From an uncultured Pseudomonadota bacterium (GTDB lineage Bacteria; Bdellovibrionota_B; Oligoflexia; Oligoflexales; CAIYRB01): a stretch of DNA of 64,000 bases. This document shows, one piece after another, positions 30,270 to 38,551 of the stretch. The notes beneath the pieces were generated by a model, which was given only the letters and a program-made list of their open reading frames with translations, did no database searches and was not told the DNA's origin. Every line of letters begins with the position of its first letter. Position 1 is the stretch's first letter. The stretch spans positions 130,226 to 194,225 of the forward strand of contig CAIWTN010000090.1 of the NCBI GenBank assembly GCA_903915625.1, in the 5' to 3' direction. Made by a program: the position numbers and the translations under genes.

Positions 30270-31334
30270 TTGGCTAAAGCTAGCGCCATCATCTCGTTAC
30301 TTTTTGGCATAGGTCTGTCTGGCTGCTACGTCACTCGGCAGGCCTGGCATCAAGGTGGTCTCCTGACCACCCGGAGGCCTGTGAGTGAGGTTGTGAGTGA
30401 CCCAAAGACAACTCCCGAGACGCGCGCCAAGCTGGAGCGAGTGCAGGCCATACTCGCTTATGCGGCTAAGGAGCAGCTGAACACCGACGGTGCTTACGAT
30501 TACTATATTCAAACTCAGGAGCCCGTCGTGTCCTACTTGGTACAGGCTGCTGAGGCTGACAAACTTCAGTTCGTGACCTGGTGGTTTCCGGTCGTAGGCA
30601 GCGTTCCGTACTTAGGCTTCTTTCAAAAAGGTGAACGCGACGATGAAGCCGTAAGGCTCCGGGCAAAGGGTTACGACGTAACGGAAGGCGGTGCTGGAGC
30701 ATTCTCTAGCCTTGGTTGGTTTAATGATCCTATTTTTAGCAGTATGTTGGTCCGCAAGGACTCTGAACTCGCGCACCTATTTTTTCATGAGTTAACCCAC
30801 CGCACGGTTTGGATTCCAAATGCTACGGCTTTTAACGAAAACCTTGCAGAATACGTGGCGGTGGTGCTGACGCGGCAGTACCTCACTGACCTTGGTGAAT
30901 CTTCCGCTTTGGCAAAATATGATATGCGTCGCCAAGACAAGGGCCGCTTTAATCAGTGGCTGCGCGAACTAAAGGCTGACTTAGAGAAGCTTTATGGGCA
31001 GGACAAACTGCCTAAGGATAAGCTTTTGAAACTTAAAGCCGATATATTTACCGAGTACCAAAAATCACCACGGAAGCCGAAGTTTAGTCTGGTTGATTTT
31101 GTAGGTGGCGAAGATTGGAATAATGCTTCCGTGCTTAGCGCTGGTCTTTATTCTCCGGACACAGAGCGGTTTGACCTTTTGCGTAAGTGCATCGGTCAGC
31201 CAAGAATCAGGGTCTTCCTAAATGAGTTAAAAAGTGCGGTGGACAGTAGCGATGGTGATCTAGTCGCAGCAACAGCTAAGCTTTGTCCTAAATCTAAACA
31301 CCCTCCTGCGAGGCAAGCACTACATGTGGATTGA
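30270..31334 (+). CDS. Lipoprotein aminopeptidase (zinc HExxH, putative-aminopeptidase family)
   Basis: A 354-residue exported protein with a signal ending in the lipobox GLSGC near residue 19. FFHELTHRTVW carries the HExxH zinc motif, and FNENLAEYVAVV supplies the third Glu ligand about 20 residues later. The overall pattern matches the bacterial 'putative aminopeptidase' family, an outer-membrane lipoprotein metallopeptidase. TTG 30270 follows GGAG by 6 nt. It is directly behind ileS and overlaps the LplA-like gene by 11 nt, so the three are probably co-transcribed. Confidence 0.85.
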   Translation: MAKASAIISLLFGIGLSGCYVTRQAWHQGGLLTTRRPVSEVVSDPKTTPETRAKLERVQAILAYAAKEQLNTDGAYDYYIQTQEPVVSYLVQAAEADKLQFVTWWFPVVGSVPYLGFFQKGERDDEAVRLRAKGYDVTEGGAGAFSSLGWFNDPIFSSMLVRKDSELAHLFFHELTHRTVWIPNATAFNENLAEYVAVVLTRQYLTDLGESSALAKYDMRRQDKGRFNQWLRELKADLEKLYGQDKLPKDKLLKLKADIFTEYQKSPRKPKFSLVDFVGGEDWNNASVLSAGLYSPDTERFDLLRKCIGQPRIRVFLNELKSAVDSSDGDLVAATAKLCPKSKHPPARQALHVD

Positions 31335-31998
31335 TGACGAAATCCTCCGTCGCTGCCAAGAGTCGGTAGTCAGTCACTGCTGGGTGCCGCAAGAATTGGT
31401 GGTAGTCCTTGGTGCCAGCAACGATCCGACAGTGGAAGTAAACGTCGATACATGTCAGCTCGACCGTGTTCCGGTACTTAAGCGCTACGGTGGCGGTGGG
31501 ACTGTTGTCTTGCATAGCGGCTGTGCCGTGGTGAGTCTCGGGTGTTGGGTTCAGCAACATTTTCAGAATCGGCATTATTTTAATCTGGTTAATAACGCTG
31601 TGATTGCTGCGCTTGCTGAGGGTTGGAGCGACCTCGCGCAGCTGAGTCAAAATGGCTTGAGCGATTTAACCTTCGGCGAGTTTAAGGTCGCGGGGACCTC
31701 ACTTTTTAGAAGTCGCAATTACCTTCTGTATCAGGCATCCATCCTCGTCGATACCCAACTAGATGTCATCGATCGTTACTTAAAGCACCCTAGTCGAGAG
31801 CCTGAGTACCGCCGCGGTAGGTCCCATGGTTCCTTCCTGCGCGGCCTCAACTCAGTTGTCTCAGGCATCACGGCATCTGCTTGTGCTGAAAGGCTTAAAC
31901 AGAGTTTGCCCGCTGCACTAGTTACTACACTTGGCGCGGAATTAGTTGAGTCTATACCCGAGCAATGGGGCGGCCTTCACCGCCGCGCCGGACTATAA
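31324..31998 (+). CDS. Lipoate-protein ligase A-like protein (BPL/LplA/LipB fold)
   Basis: A 224-residue cytoplasmic enzyme. LKRYGGGGTVVLHSGCAVVSL corresponds to the RRxxGGGxVxHxxG substrate-binding motif of LplA. LTFGEFKVAGTSLFRSRNYLLYQASILVD corresponds to the lipoyl-AMP-binding Lys region. It should attach lipoate or octanoate to 2-oxoacid dehydrogenase or GcvH domains; biotin transfer is less likely. The N-terminus is short compared with E. coli LplA and there is no accessory C-terminal domain. The last 47 nt overlap the convergent membrane-protein gene. Confidence 0.82.
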   Translation: MWIDDEILRRCQESVVSHCWVPQELVVVLGASNDPTVEVNVDTCQLDRVPVLKRYGGGGTVVLHSGCAVVSLGCWVQQHFQNRHYFNLVNNAVIAALAEGWSDLAQLSQNGLSDLTFGEFKVAGTSLFRSRNYLLYQASILVDTQLDVIDRYLKHPSREPEYRRGRSHGSFLRGLNSVVSGITASACAERLKQSLPAALVTTLGAELVESIPEQWGGLHRRAGL

Positions 31999-32842
31999 AG
32001 TACAAAGCCGTGGTGAGCGATGGCAGGAGTCCGAGGCAGGCCATGCTCAAGACTGATTCCATCACTGCTACGACGGAATAGATGGGTGTGTTGTCTAAGC
32101 CTGGGATTACTGTGACCCATAAATTTCGGGAGACTCCTATTGTTTCATCCAGGAAAAGGAGCAACTCTGAGAGGATTCCGATCACCGCCATCGTGCCGTA
32201 TAGAAACGCCCCAAGGCTCATCACGTTCAGCACCACGGTCCAGCCGGAAAACCCGGTGCCCCGAATGAAGCGCAAGGTAATAGCAGACCAAAGCGCGTAG
32301 CCGATGCCGCGACTTTCGCTCATCAGGATTGCTGGAATCATTAAGCCTAAGACGCCGATTAGCAGAGCTGGCAAAATTACAATCTGGCCTGCCAGCCCAA
32401 CAAATAAAAGAAGTAAAAACAATGACATGCCCGCCGGCAGAGCCTTTTTGAGGCCAATGAACCAGACCGCCAGGCTGCCGCGCGGGCTAAGTTCGCGATG
32501 GTGGTCGATGGCCGTCTGAACCAAGCCCAAAAAACTTGCAAGCAGAAGTAATGAAAGGATTATTGCCACGGTGGCGACGCGGCCTAGGTAGTTTAATACA
32601 GGGGCGATGAGTTGATTGAACGCAAGGGGGCTTCCCGAAGTAGCCATTTTCGAGGTAAAGATCGCCCGGAGTTCGGAGACAACCGGATGACTAGCCAAGT
32701 CGAGCCCAAGATTGACCACAAGCTGCGGCAGAATTAAACCTACCCCAACCAGAAGAGCCGTTTGCCGCCAAGTAGATTTGACGCTGGTTATGGCAAGACG
32801 CCAGACATCACTAGAAAGCAAAATTTTTCGTTCAGAGCGCAT
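31952..32842 (-). CDS. Hypothetical multi-pass membrane protein
   Basis: A 296-residue inner-membrane protein that I do not recognise. Hydrophobic segments lie near residues 27-45, 88-110, 138-155, 157-174, 200-230 and 255-283, giving about six spans, with a basic C-terminus (RRGGEGR). The middle segment FVGLAGQIVILPALLIGVLGLMIPAILM looks like the glycerophosphoryl-diester-phosphodiesterase-membrane/YciC type of fold, but that is only a resemblance. It is divergent from queE across a ~36-bp gap and overlaps the LplA-like gene at its 3' end. Confidence 0.65.
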   Translation of the reverse strand: MRSERKILLSSDVWRLAITSVKSTWRQTALLVGVGLILPQLVVNLGLDLASHPVVSELRAIFTSKMATSGSPLAFNQLIAPVLNYLGRVATVAIILSLLLLASFLGLVQTAIDHHRELSPRGSLAVWFIGLKKALPAGMSLFLLLLFVGLAGQIVILPALLIGVLGLMIPAILMSESRGIGYALWSAITLRFIRGTGFSGWTVVLNVMSLGAFLYGTMAVIGILSELLLFLDETIGVSRNLWVTVIPGLDNTPIYSVVAVMESVLSMACLGLLPSLTTALYFIVRRGGEGRPIARV

Positions 32843-32878
32843 GTTCGAACTCGATATCTAAGTATCCAAGAGGCTACT

Positions 32879-33532
32879 GTGCAGGAATTAAACGAACTTA
32901 CCATTACCGAGATCTACGCAAGCATTCAAGGGGAGTCCTCTTATGCCGGCGTTCCGTGTACCTTTATCCGTTTGACGGGCTGTCCACTGCGATGTCGCTG
33001 GTGTGACACGGCCTATGCGTTCAAAGGTGGCACACCTTGGACTTTGACTGCGATCATGGAAGAGGTCAAACGCTTAGGCATATCCGTTGTTGAATTGACG
33101 GGTGGTGAGCCATTAGCGCAGGCGGCGACCCCATTGCTTGCGGAACAACTTTTGGCGGCAGGTTACACGGTTCTGATTGAGACTAGCGGCTCTGAAGATA
33201 TCCGTCCCCTTCCAAGTAAGACCCATGTCATTATGGACTGGAAGTGTCCTGGCAGCGGGATGAGCGAACGCAACAACCCAAGCAACTTAAGTGCACTCAA
33301 GTCGACAGATGAGATTAAATTCGTCGTCGCTAACCGAGAAGACTTTGACTGGTCCTTGGAAGTCATTCGCCGTGAAAAGCTCAGTGAGCGATTTCACATT
33401 TTATTTTCTTGTGCGTGGGGCTTGGTCGCGCCCAAGGATCTTGCGGCGTGGATCGTCGAGAATCCCATCCGCTGTCGTATGCAGTTGCAGCAGCACAAGT
33501 ATATTTGGGGCCCGCGCGTGAAAGGGGTTTAA
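32879..33532 (+). CDS. queE: 7-carboxy-7-deazaguanine synthase
   Basis: A radical SAM enzyme of queuosine synthesis that converts 6-carboxytetrahydropterin to 7-carboxy-7-deazaguanine. TGCPLRCRWCDTAYAF carries the CX3CX2C cluster-binding motif, and VELTGGEPLAQ is the SAM-binding GGEP motif. ITEIYASIQGES is the usual QueE N-terminus. The frame is open from 32762, but the upstream 39 codons do not match QueE and cross the start region of the divergent gene. GTG 32879 with AAGAGG 5 nt upstream is chosen, giving 217 residues. The aminotransferase gene starts 4 bp after the stop. Confidence 0.93.
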   Translation: MQELNELTITEIYASIQGESSYAGVPCTFIRLTGCPLRCRWCDTAYAFKGGTPWTLTAIMEEVKRLGISVVELTGGEPLAQAATPLLAEQLLAAGYTVLIETSGSEDIRPLPSKTHVIMDWKCPGSGMSERNNPSNLSALKSTDEIKFVVANREDFDWSLEVIRREKLSERFHILFSCAWGLVAPKDLAAWIVENPIRCRMQLQQHKYIWGPRVKGV

Positions 33533-33536
33533 AGCC

Positions 33537-34805
33537 ATGGAACTAGTGGGAACCACCGGAAACGAAGGTTATTTGCAGCGGCTGAAGGCGGTAGAGTGTC
33601 CTGATGCAACCTTTCCTGCCATTGAGCCCTCTTTGGTCATGCACCGTGCATCAGGCTCAGTAGTGTTCGATGTCAGGGGTACTGCCTACATTGATCTTTG
33701 CGCCGGCTTCGGAGCTTTGGCCCTAGGCCATAACCCGCCTGCGCACCGACAAGTTTTGGTTAGCCGCCTGTATGAGGCCGAGTCAGAACTAGCCCCTCTC
33801 ATTACGCACGGTATGGGCGATGTCTATCCATCCTCAGCAAAAGTTAATTTAATTAGCTACTTAATCGATCTCCTGCCACCTGGCTTGACTATGGCAGCCC
33901 TGGCGCTAACGGGCTCGCAAGCGGTTGAAATAGCAGTAAAAACAGCAATGTTGGCGACTGGTCGTAGCCGTTTTGTCGTATTTGGTGGGAGTTACCACGG
34001 TCTTGATTTAGGGATTTTGCCGCTGACGGAGCGCGCCGACTTCAAAGCTCCGTTTCGTGGATTTCTACGTGAGGATAAAGTGGTGCCCTTATCTTTTCGT
34101 TGCAGCGAGGCTGAGCTTGAGCACGCTCTCAGCAGCGGCGATATTGCCGGGGTCATAGTCGAGCCAGTGCAGGGTCGCACGGGTTGCCGGCCAGCAGGGC
34201 TGACCTGGCTAGAGATGCTCAGGCGGCAGTGCGATAAACATAGTAGTATGCTGATTTACGACGAGGTTTTTACCGGACTGGGACGAACAGGCCAGCTTAC
34301 TTTTGCAGAGCATGTGCCCTGTGATTTGCTTTGCTTAGGTAAGGCCTTTGGTGGTGGATTTCCCATCTCTGCATGCATTGGCACTACGGCTGCAATGACT
34401 GCATGGCCGGCAAGTAAGGGCGAAGCCATCCACACGGGCACATTTTTTGGACACCCTCTTTCTTGCGATATCGCCCTGGCCACTCTAAAGGAGATGCGCG
34501 AGTCTGACTTGATCGACCGGGCACGCAATCTTGGGCTTGAAGCCTTAAGCTGGTTAAAGACCGCACTTGGCGAAGATCCACTTGTCCAGGATATCCGAGG
34601 AGAGGGACTAATGCTCGCGATAGAGTTCAAGAAAGATGGAAATGGTGCCCGACTCATGGATATACTAAGAGCCCAAGGGGTCATTGCCCTTGCTAGTGGT
34701 TCTAGGGGTGAAAGTCTTAGTATCACCCCAGCTTTGAACATCCCCAGACCCCTGTTAATTAGTGGTCTGGAAGCTGTAAAGGCCTCTGTCAATTTACTGC
34801 GATGA
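33537..34805 (+). CDS. Class III (PLP-dependent) aminotransferase
   Basis: A 422-residue enzyme of fold-type I. Features are DLCAGFGALALGHNPP, the PLP-phosphate loop LTGSQAVEIAVKTA, GSYHGLDLG, the ring-binding Asp in LIYDEVFTGLGRTG, and the Schiff-base Lys in LCLGKAFGGGFP. It resembles acetylornithine/diaminopimelate or glutamate-1-semialdehyde aminotransferases without matching one group fully, so the substrate is left open. It is coupled to queE (4-bp gap), but no known step of queuosine synthesis needs an aminotransferase. Confidence 0.88.
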   Translation: MELVGTTGNEGYLQRLKAVECPDATFPAIEPSLVMHRASGSVVFDVRGTAYIDLCAGFGALALGHNPPAHRQVLVSRLYEAESELAPLITHGMGDVYPSSAKVNLISYLIDLLPPGLTMAALALTGSQAVEIAVKTAMLATGRSRFVVFGGSYHGLDLGILPLTERADFKAPFRGFLREDKVVPLSFRCSEAELEHALSSGDIAGVIVEPVQGRTGCRPAGLTWLEMLRRQCDKHSSMLIYDEVFTGLGRTGQLTFAEHVPCDLLCLGKAFGGGFPISACIGTTAAMTAWPASKGEAIHTGTFFGHPLSCDIALATLKEMRESDLIDRARNLGLEALSWLKTALGEDPLVQDIRGEGLMLAIEFKKDGNGARLMDILRAQGVIALASGSRGESLSITPALNIPRPLLISGLEAVKASVNLLR

Positions 34806-34881
34806 CAGTAGAGTAGATATGATAACGTGAGGGACAAGTGCATCCCCACCGCCAACTAACCGGAGTTGGAAAGGACCACGG

Positions 34882-35715
34882 ATGGTACGAACGGCAACGC
34901 AACTTTTCAGACTTTTAGTGGTGCTCGCGCCCACTGTCGAAGTTGCCTACGCCGATGAACTGCCGTGGCAAACTGAGCGGCGTATTATAGGCGTTAGTGA
35001 ACTTGAGCCTATAGAGAACGCACTGGGAAGCCCGCTTTATACTGGGTCCCAAATTGTTGCGAGATTAGAGACCAATGACGGGGTTGGTTATTGTACTGGC
35101 GTGCGTGTGGGGCCAGACCTTTTTCTAACCAACTATCATTGTTCTGACTATAAAGCCTGTGACAGCATCCAGTTTCATTTAGCTTTTGAAAAAGCGATCG
35201 CACCGGAACAACAGCTGGTTTTGAAGTGCAAGGAAATGCTCAGCAAGAGCGTCGCCTACGATTATGCACTGTACCGCGTGGAATCAGTGGGTTTTAGCCC
35301 CAAACCTGGTGATGAAGGTAACCCGCAAGCTACTAAGGAGTCTGTTGCGCCGCCGCTCAGTAGTTTTCCGACAGCGATTCTTTGGGCGGGTCCCATGCAG
35401 CTTGGCGCTCCGATGTATCTAGCTGGGCACCCTGGGGCACGGTTTAAAGAGATCGATCGTGGTGTGAAGTGTGCTCTGCGTTCCGTGGAGCCTGAGCTCA
35501 TTGAGGAACGCAAGACTATCACCCATACCTGCGACACAGAGGGTGGCTCAAGCGGCTCTCCACTAATAGACAAGAACTCTGGATATGTTGTGGCTTTGCA
35601 CTGGGGCGGCAAAGACGACTTCAATATGGCCATTCCGATCAGCGAGATCGTTTCGGACCTCCAGAAGACGTTACCAGCCGATATCTATACTCAACTCCAC
35701 ATAGTCGACCACTGA
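34882..35715 (+). CDS. Exported trypsin-like serine protease
   Basis: A 277-residue protein with an N-terminal signal (LFRLLVVLAPTVEVAYA). The chymotrypsin-fold triad is present: His86 in LTNYHC, Asp127 in YDYALYR, and Ser224 in GGSSGSP. The Cys residues flanking the His (C71, C87) and the later pairs (C197, C217) suggest disulphides, as expected outside the cytoplasm. The layout matches secreted V8/trypsin-like peptidases; the cleavage preference is not predictable. It stands alone downstream of the aminotransferase (76-bp gap) and is convergent with valS. Confidence 0.88.
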   Translation: MVRTATQLFRLLVVLAPTVEVAYADELPWQTERRIIGVSELEPIENALGSPLYTGSQIVARLETNDGVGYCTGVRVGPDLFLTNYHCSDYKACDSIQFHLAFEKAIAPEQQLVLKCKEMLSKSVAYDYALYRVESVGFSPKPGDEGNPQATKESVAPPLSSFPTAILWAGPMQLGAPMYLAGHPGARFKEIDRGVKCALRSVEPELIEERKTITHTCDTEGGSSGSPLIDKNSGYVVALHWGGKDDFNMAIPISEIVSDLQKTLPADIYTQLHIVDH

Positions 35716-35760
35716 GCAGAGTTGTTCTTTGACCTGCTCAGTGCCTCAAAGTCTTGCGAG

Positions 35761-38415
35761 TTAGGTTAAAGTCTCCAGGTTGCGCTTTAAGCTATCTAGC
35801 TGAAAGCGCATATTGTCACGCTGCGCCCTCGTTTGCTCCAGGACTTCTGGTGGCGCACGATCGGTGAAGTTTGCGTTGGCAAGCTTGCCTTCGATACCTC
35901 CGAGGATTTTACTGATTCGCGTTATTTCACTGCTCAATCGAGCGCGCTCTTTAGCAATATCGACGATGCCAGCGGCCGGTATAAAAGCCTCGTAGCCGCG
36001 ACCGACTGCGGCAAGGCATTGTCCTGGTCGCTCCATGTCAGGGCTTGCCTTAACTTCACTTAGGCTGGCAAGGCGACAAATGTCAGTGTTTGCTGCTGTG
36101 AATAAAGCAGAGAGTTCTGCTGATGCTCGTACATGTGCTTGGAGCGCAGTCTTTGGTGGAATACCTGACTGCGACCGCGCCGACCTAATGTCGGCAATCA
36201 GTGCCTGAACCGTAGCCCACTTAGCAGCAGCATCAGGGAACTGCTGTAGCTTATCGGCCTGCGGGAACTTAGCCACGGCCAGACTCACGGGTCTGTCCCA
36301 ATCTGGATGGTGGGGTAGCTTTTGCCAAATTTCTTCAGTGACAAACGGCATGATTGGATTGGCGAGGCGGAGAATGCCGTCTAGCACGTAAACCAAAAGT
36401 GATAGCGTTTGCTCTTTAGCTTTTTCGTCTGAACCCATCAGCACGCTTTTTGCGGTCTCTAGACCCCAGTCGCAGAAGCTGCCCCAGATGAGGTGGTAGA
36501 CATGGTCGGTAGCGTCGTTGATACGGTAATTAGTCAGCGACTTTTCCATGCGATCGGCGGCAGCCGCCAGTTCGTTTAGGAGCCATTTTCCTGATAATCC
36601 GATGGTCTCGGGATCTAGAGGTGCTAACTTTTGGCCTGGCTTGATATAGCCGAGCAGGAAGCGCGAGGCGTTCCACAGCTTGTTGACGAAGCGGCCGCCG
36701 GCCTCGAAGTCTTCAGCCGACATGCGCGTCCGACCACCGATAGGCGCTAACTGCACCGCGGTAAAGCGCACGGCATCCGTCCCGTATTTAGCAATGACCT
36801 CCATCGGATCAATGCCATTGCCCAGAGTCTTTGAGAACTTCCTGCCCTGCTTGTCGCAAACGGTTGGGGTGAGGAAGACGTCTCGGAAGGGCACTTCGCC
36901 TCGTGTCTTCAGTCCAACCATCACCATCCGTGCTACCCAGAGGAAGATAATCTCTGGTGCGGTTACCAAAACGTCAGTTGGGTAGAAGTACTCGAGATCT
37001 GCGCTGTCCTCTGGCCAGCCAAACGGCGAGATCGGCCATAGCCAACTGGAGAACCAAGTGTCTAAAACGTCTTCATCCTGCTTTAAATCACTGCTGCCGC
37101 AATGACTACAAACTGTTGGGTCATTCATGCCAGAGCTAGCACCTTGGCATTTGCCGCAGTACCAAATCGGGATTCGGTGGCCCCACCAAAGTTGCCGTGA
37201 GATACACCAGTCTTGGATGTTCTCGAGCCAGTGTAGATACGTTTTTTTCCACAGATCCGGGAAGAAGTTGAGTCTACCGTCTTTGGCCGCTTCGATAGCC
37301 GGAGCTGCCATCGCGCGCATATTCACATACCATTGTAGGGACAGGCGCGGTTCGATGATTTCCTTGCTGCGCTCAGAGATTGGCACAGTAGTCTTGTAGG
37401 GTTCTTCTTTAGCCAAGAGTTCTAATTCGCGGAAGGCGCGGATGACTTCTTTGCGCGCAACGAAACGAGCCATGCCGCGGAACCGCTCAGGAACTTTATC
37501 ATTCATCGTTGCCGCATCGGTCATGACATCGATGCGCGGCAAGTCGTGGCGTTTGCCAAGCTCGAAGTCATTCGGGTCATGCGCCGGCGTAATCTTCACC
37601 GCTCCGGTACCGAATTCACTTTTCACATAACTGTCGGCTACGATCGGAATAAGGCGTTCTACCAAGGGCAAACGAACTTGTTTCCCAATGAGATGTTGGT
37701 AGCGTTCGTCATCAGGATTCACCGCCACAGCAGTGTCACCAAACATCGTTTCTGGCCGAGTGGTCGCCACCGTTATAGTCTCGTCGCTACCATCAATCGG
37801 ATAAATCAAATGATAGAGATGGCCTTGGATCTCTTGATTGTCGAGCTCGTCATCAGACACTGCAGTCTTCAGAACTGGGTCCCAGTTGACCAGTCGCTCA
37901 CCGCGGTAAATCAAACCTTCGTTAAACAAGTCGACGAAAATCTTGCGGACTGCATGCGATAATTGCGGATCCATCGTGTAAGCAAGGCGATCCCAGTCAC
38001 AGGAAAAGCCCATACTACGGAACTGGCTCAGGATCATGCCGCCGTATTTATCTTTCCATTCGACAAGCTTCTTAGTGAAAGCCTCTCGTCCAAGGTCATG
38101 CCTGGTCTTGCCTTCAGCAGCTAAGGACTTTTCGACCATCATCTGGGTGGCGATACCCGCATGGTCTGTTCCTGGCAACCAGAGCGCGTTATAACCAGAC
38201 ATGCGTTTCCAGCGAATCAGGATATCCTGCATGGTGTAGCCGGTGCCGTGTCCCATATGTAGTTGGCTAGTCACGTTCGGTGGCGGCATCAAGATCGTAT
38301 AAGGCTTGCGGCTTGGATCCCTCTCCGCGCGGAAGACTTTATGCTTCATCCAGAAGTCATAAAGCTTTTCCTCATATTGATGCGGATCGTAGGCGGCGGC
38401 GAGGGAATCGGTCAT
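35761..38415 (-). CDS. valS: Valyl-tRNA synthetase
   Basis: Charges tRNA-Val. The 884 residues match the bacterial length. The first signature is LHMGHGTGYTMQD and NALWLPGTDHAGIATQ is characteristic. The second signature reads GRKFSKTLGNGIDP, where KFSKT replaces the common KMSKS. The C-terminal ~70 residues form the tRNA-binding coiled coil (IAKERARLSSEITRISKIL onward). The editing (CP1) region includes TTRPETMFGDTAVAV. GAGGA precedes the ATG by 8 nt. The selO gene lies 136 bp downstream on the same strand. Confidence 0.96.
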   Translation of the reverse strand: MTDSLAAAYDPHQYEEKLYDFWMKHKVFRAERDPSRKPYTILMPPPNVTSQLHMGHGTGYTMQDILIRWKRMSGYNALWLPGTDHAGIATQMMVEKSLAAEGKTRHDLGREAFTKKLVEWKDKYGGMILSQFRSMGFSCDWDRLAYTMDPQLSHAVRKIFVDLFNEGLIYRGERLVNWDPVLKTAVSDDELDNQEIQGHLYHLIYPIDGSDETITVATTRPETMFGDTAVAVNPDDERYQHLIGKQVRLPLVERLIPIVADSYVKSEFGTGAVKITPAHDPNDFELGKRHDLPRIDVMTDAATMNDKVPERFRGMARFVARKEVIRAFRELELLAKEEPYKTTVPISERSKEIIEPRLSLQWYVNMRAMAAPAIEAAKDGRLNFFPDLWKKTYLHWLENIQDWCISRQLWWGHRIPIWYCGKCQGASSGMNDPTVCSHCGSSDLKQDEDVLDTWFSSWLWPISPFGWPEDSADLEYFYPTDVLVTAPEIIFLWVARMVMVGLKTRGEVPFRDVFLTPTVCDKQGRKFSKTLGNGIDPMEVIAKYGTDAVRFTAVQLAPIGGRTRMSAEDFEAGGRFVNKLWNASRFLLGYIKPGQKLAPLDPETIGLSGKWLLNELAAAADRMEKSLTNYRINDATDHVYHLIWGSFCDWGLETAKSVLMGSDEKAKEQTLSLLVYVLDGILRLANPIMPFVTEEIWQKLPHHPDWDRPVSLAVAKFPQADKLQQFPDAAAKWATVQALIADIRSARSQSGIPPKTALQAHVRASAELSALFTAANTDICRLASLSEVKASPDMERPGQCLAAVGRGYEAFIPAAGIVDIAKERARLSSEITRISKILGGIEGKLANANFTDRAPPEVLEQTRAQRDNMRFQLDSLKRNLETLT

Positions 38416-38493
38416 CGTTTAGTCCTCGGAGGATCTTCAGGTTATGTGAGCCCTAAGCTTATAGCTCAAGGTTTGGACTGGGGGCAAATCGTC

Positions 38494-38516
38494 AACTTGC
38501 TCGGCAGCTGCAAGTT
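38494..38516 (-). other. Hairpin between valS and selO
   Basis: A perfect 7-bp stem (AACTTGC / GCAAGTT) with a 9-nt loop, located between the valS start and the selO stop. Read on the minus strand it follows selO, with no T-run after it. It could be a weak or Rho-assisted end for selO. Confidence 0.35.
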
Positions 38517-38551
38517 TACTTCACGCTGCCCGAAAGTTGCTTGCCGTCGAT

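Noticed and set aside
32762..32878. N-terminal extension of queE
   Set aside because: The extra residues do not match QueE and overlap the divergent gene; GTG 32879 has a good ribosome site.
34256..34855. 199-residue minus-strand ORF within the aminotransferase gene
   Set aside because: It lies entirely over a well-supported gene and has low-complexity, shadow-like composition.
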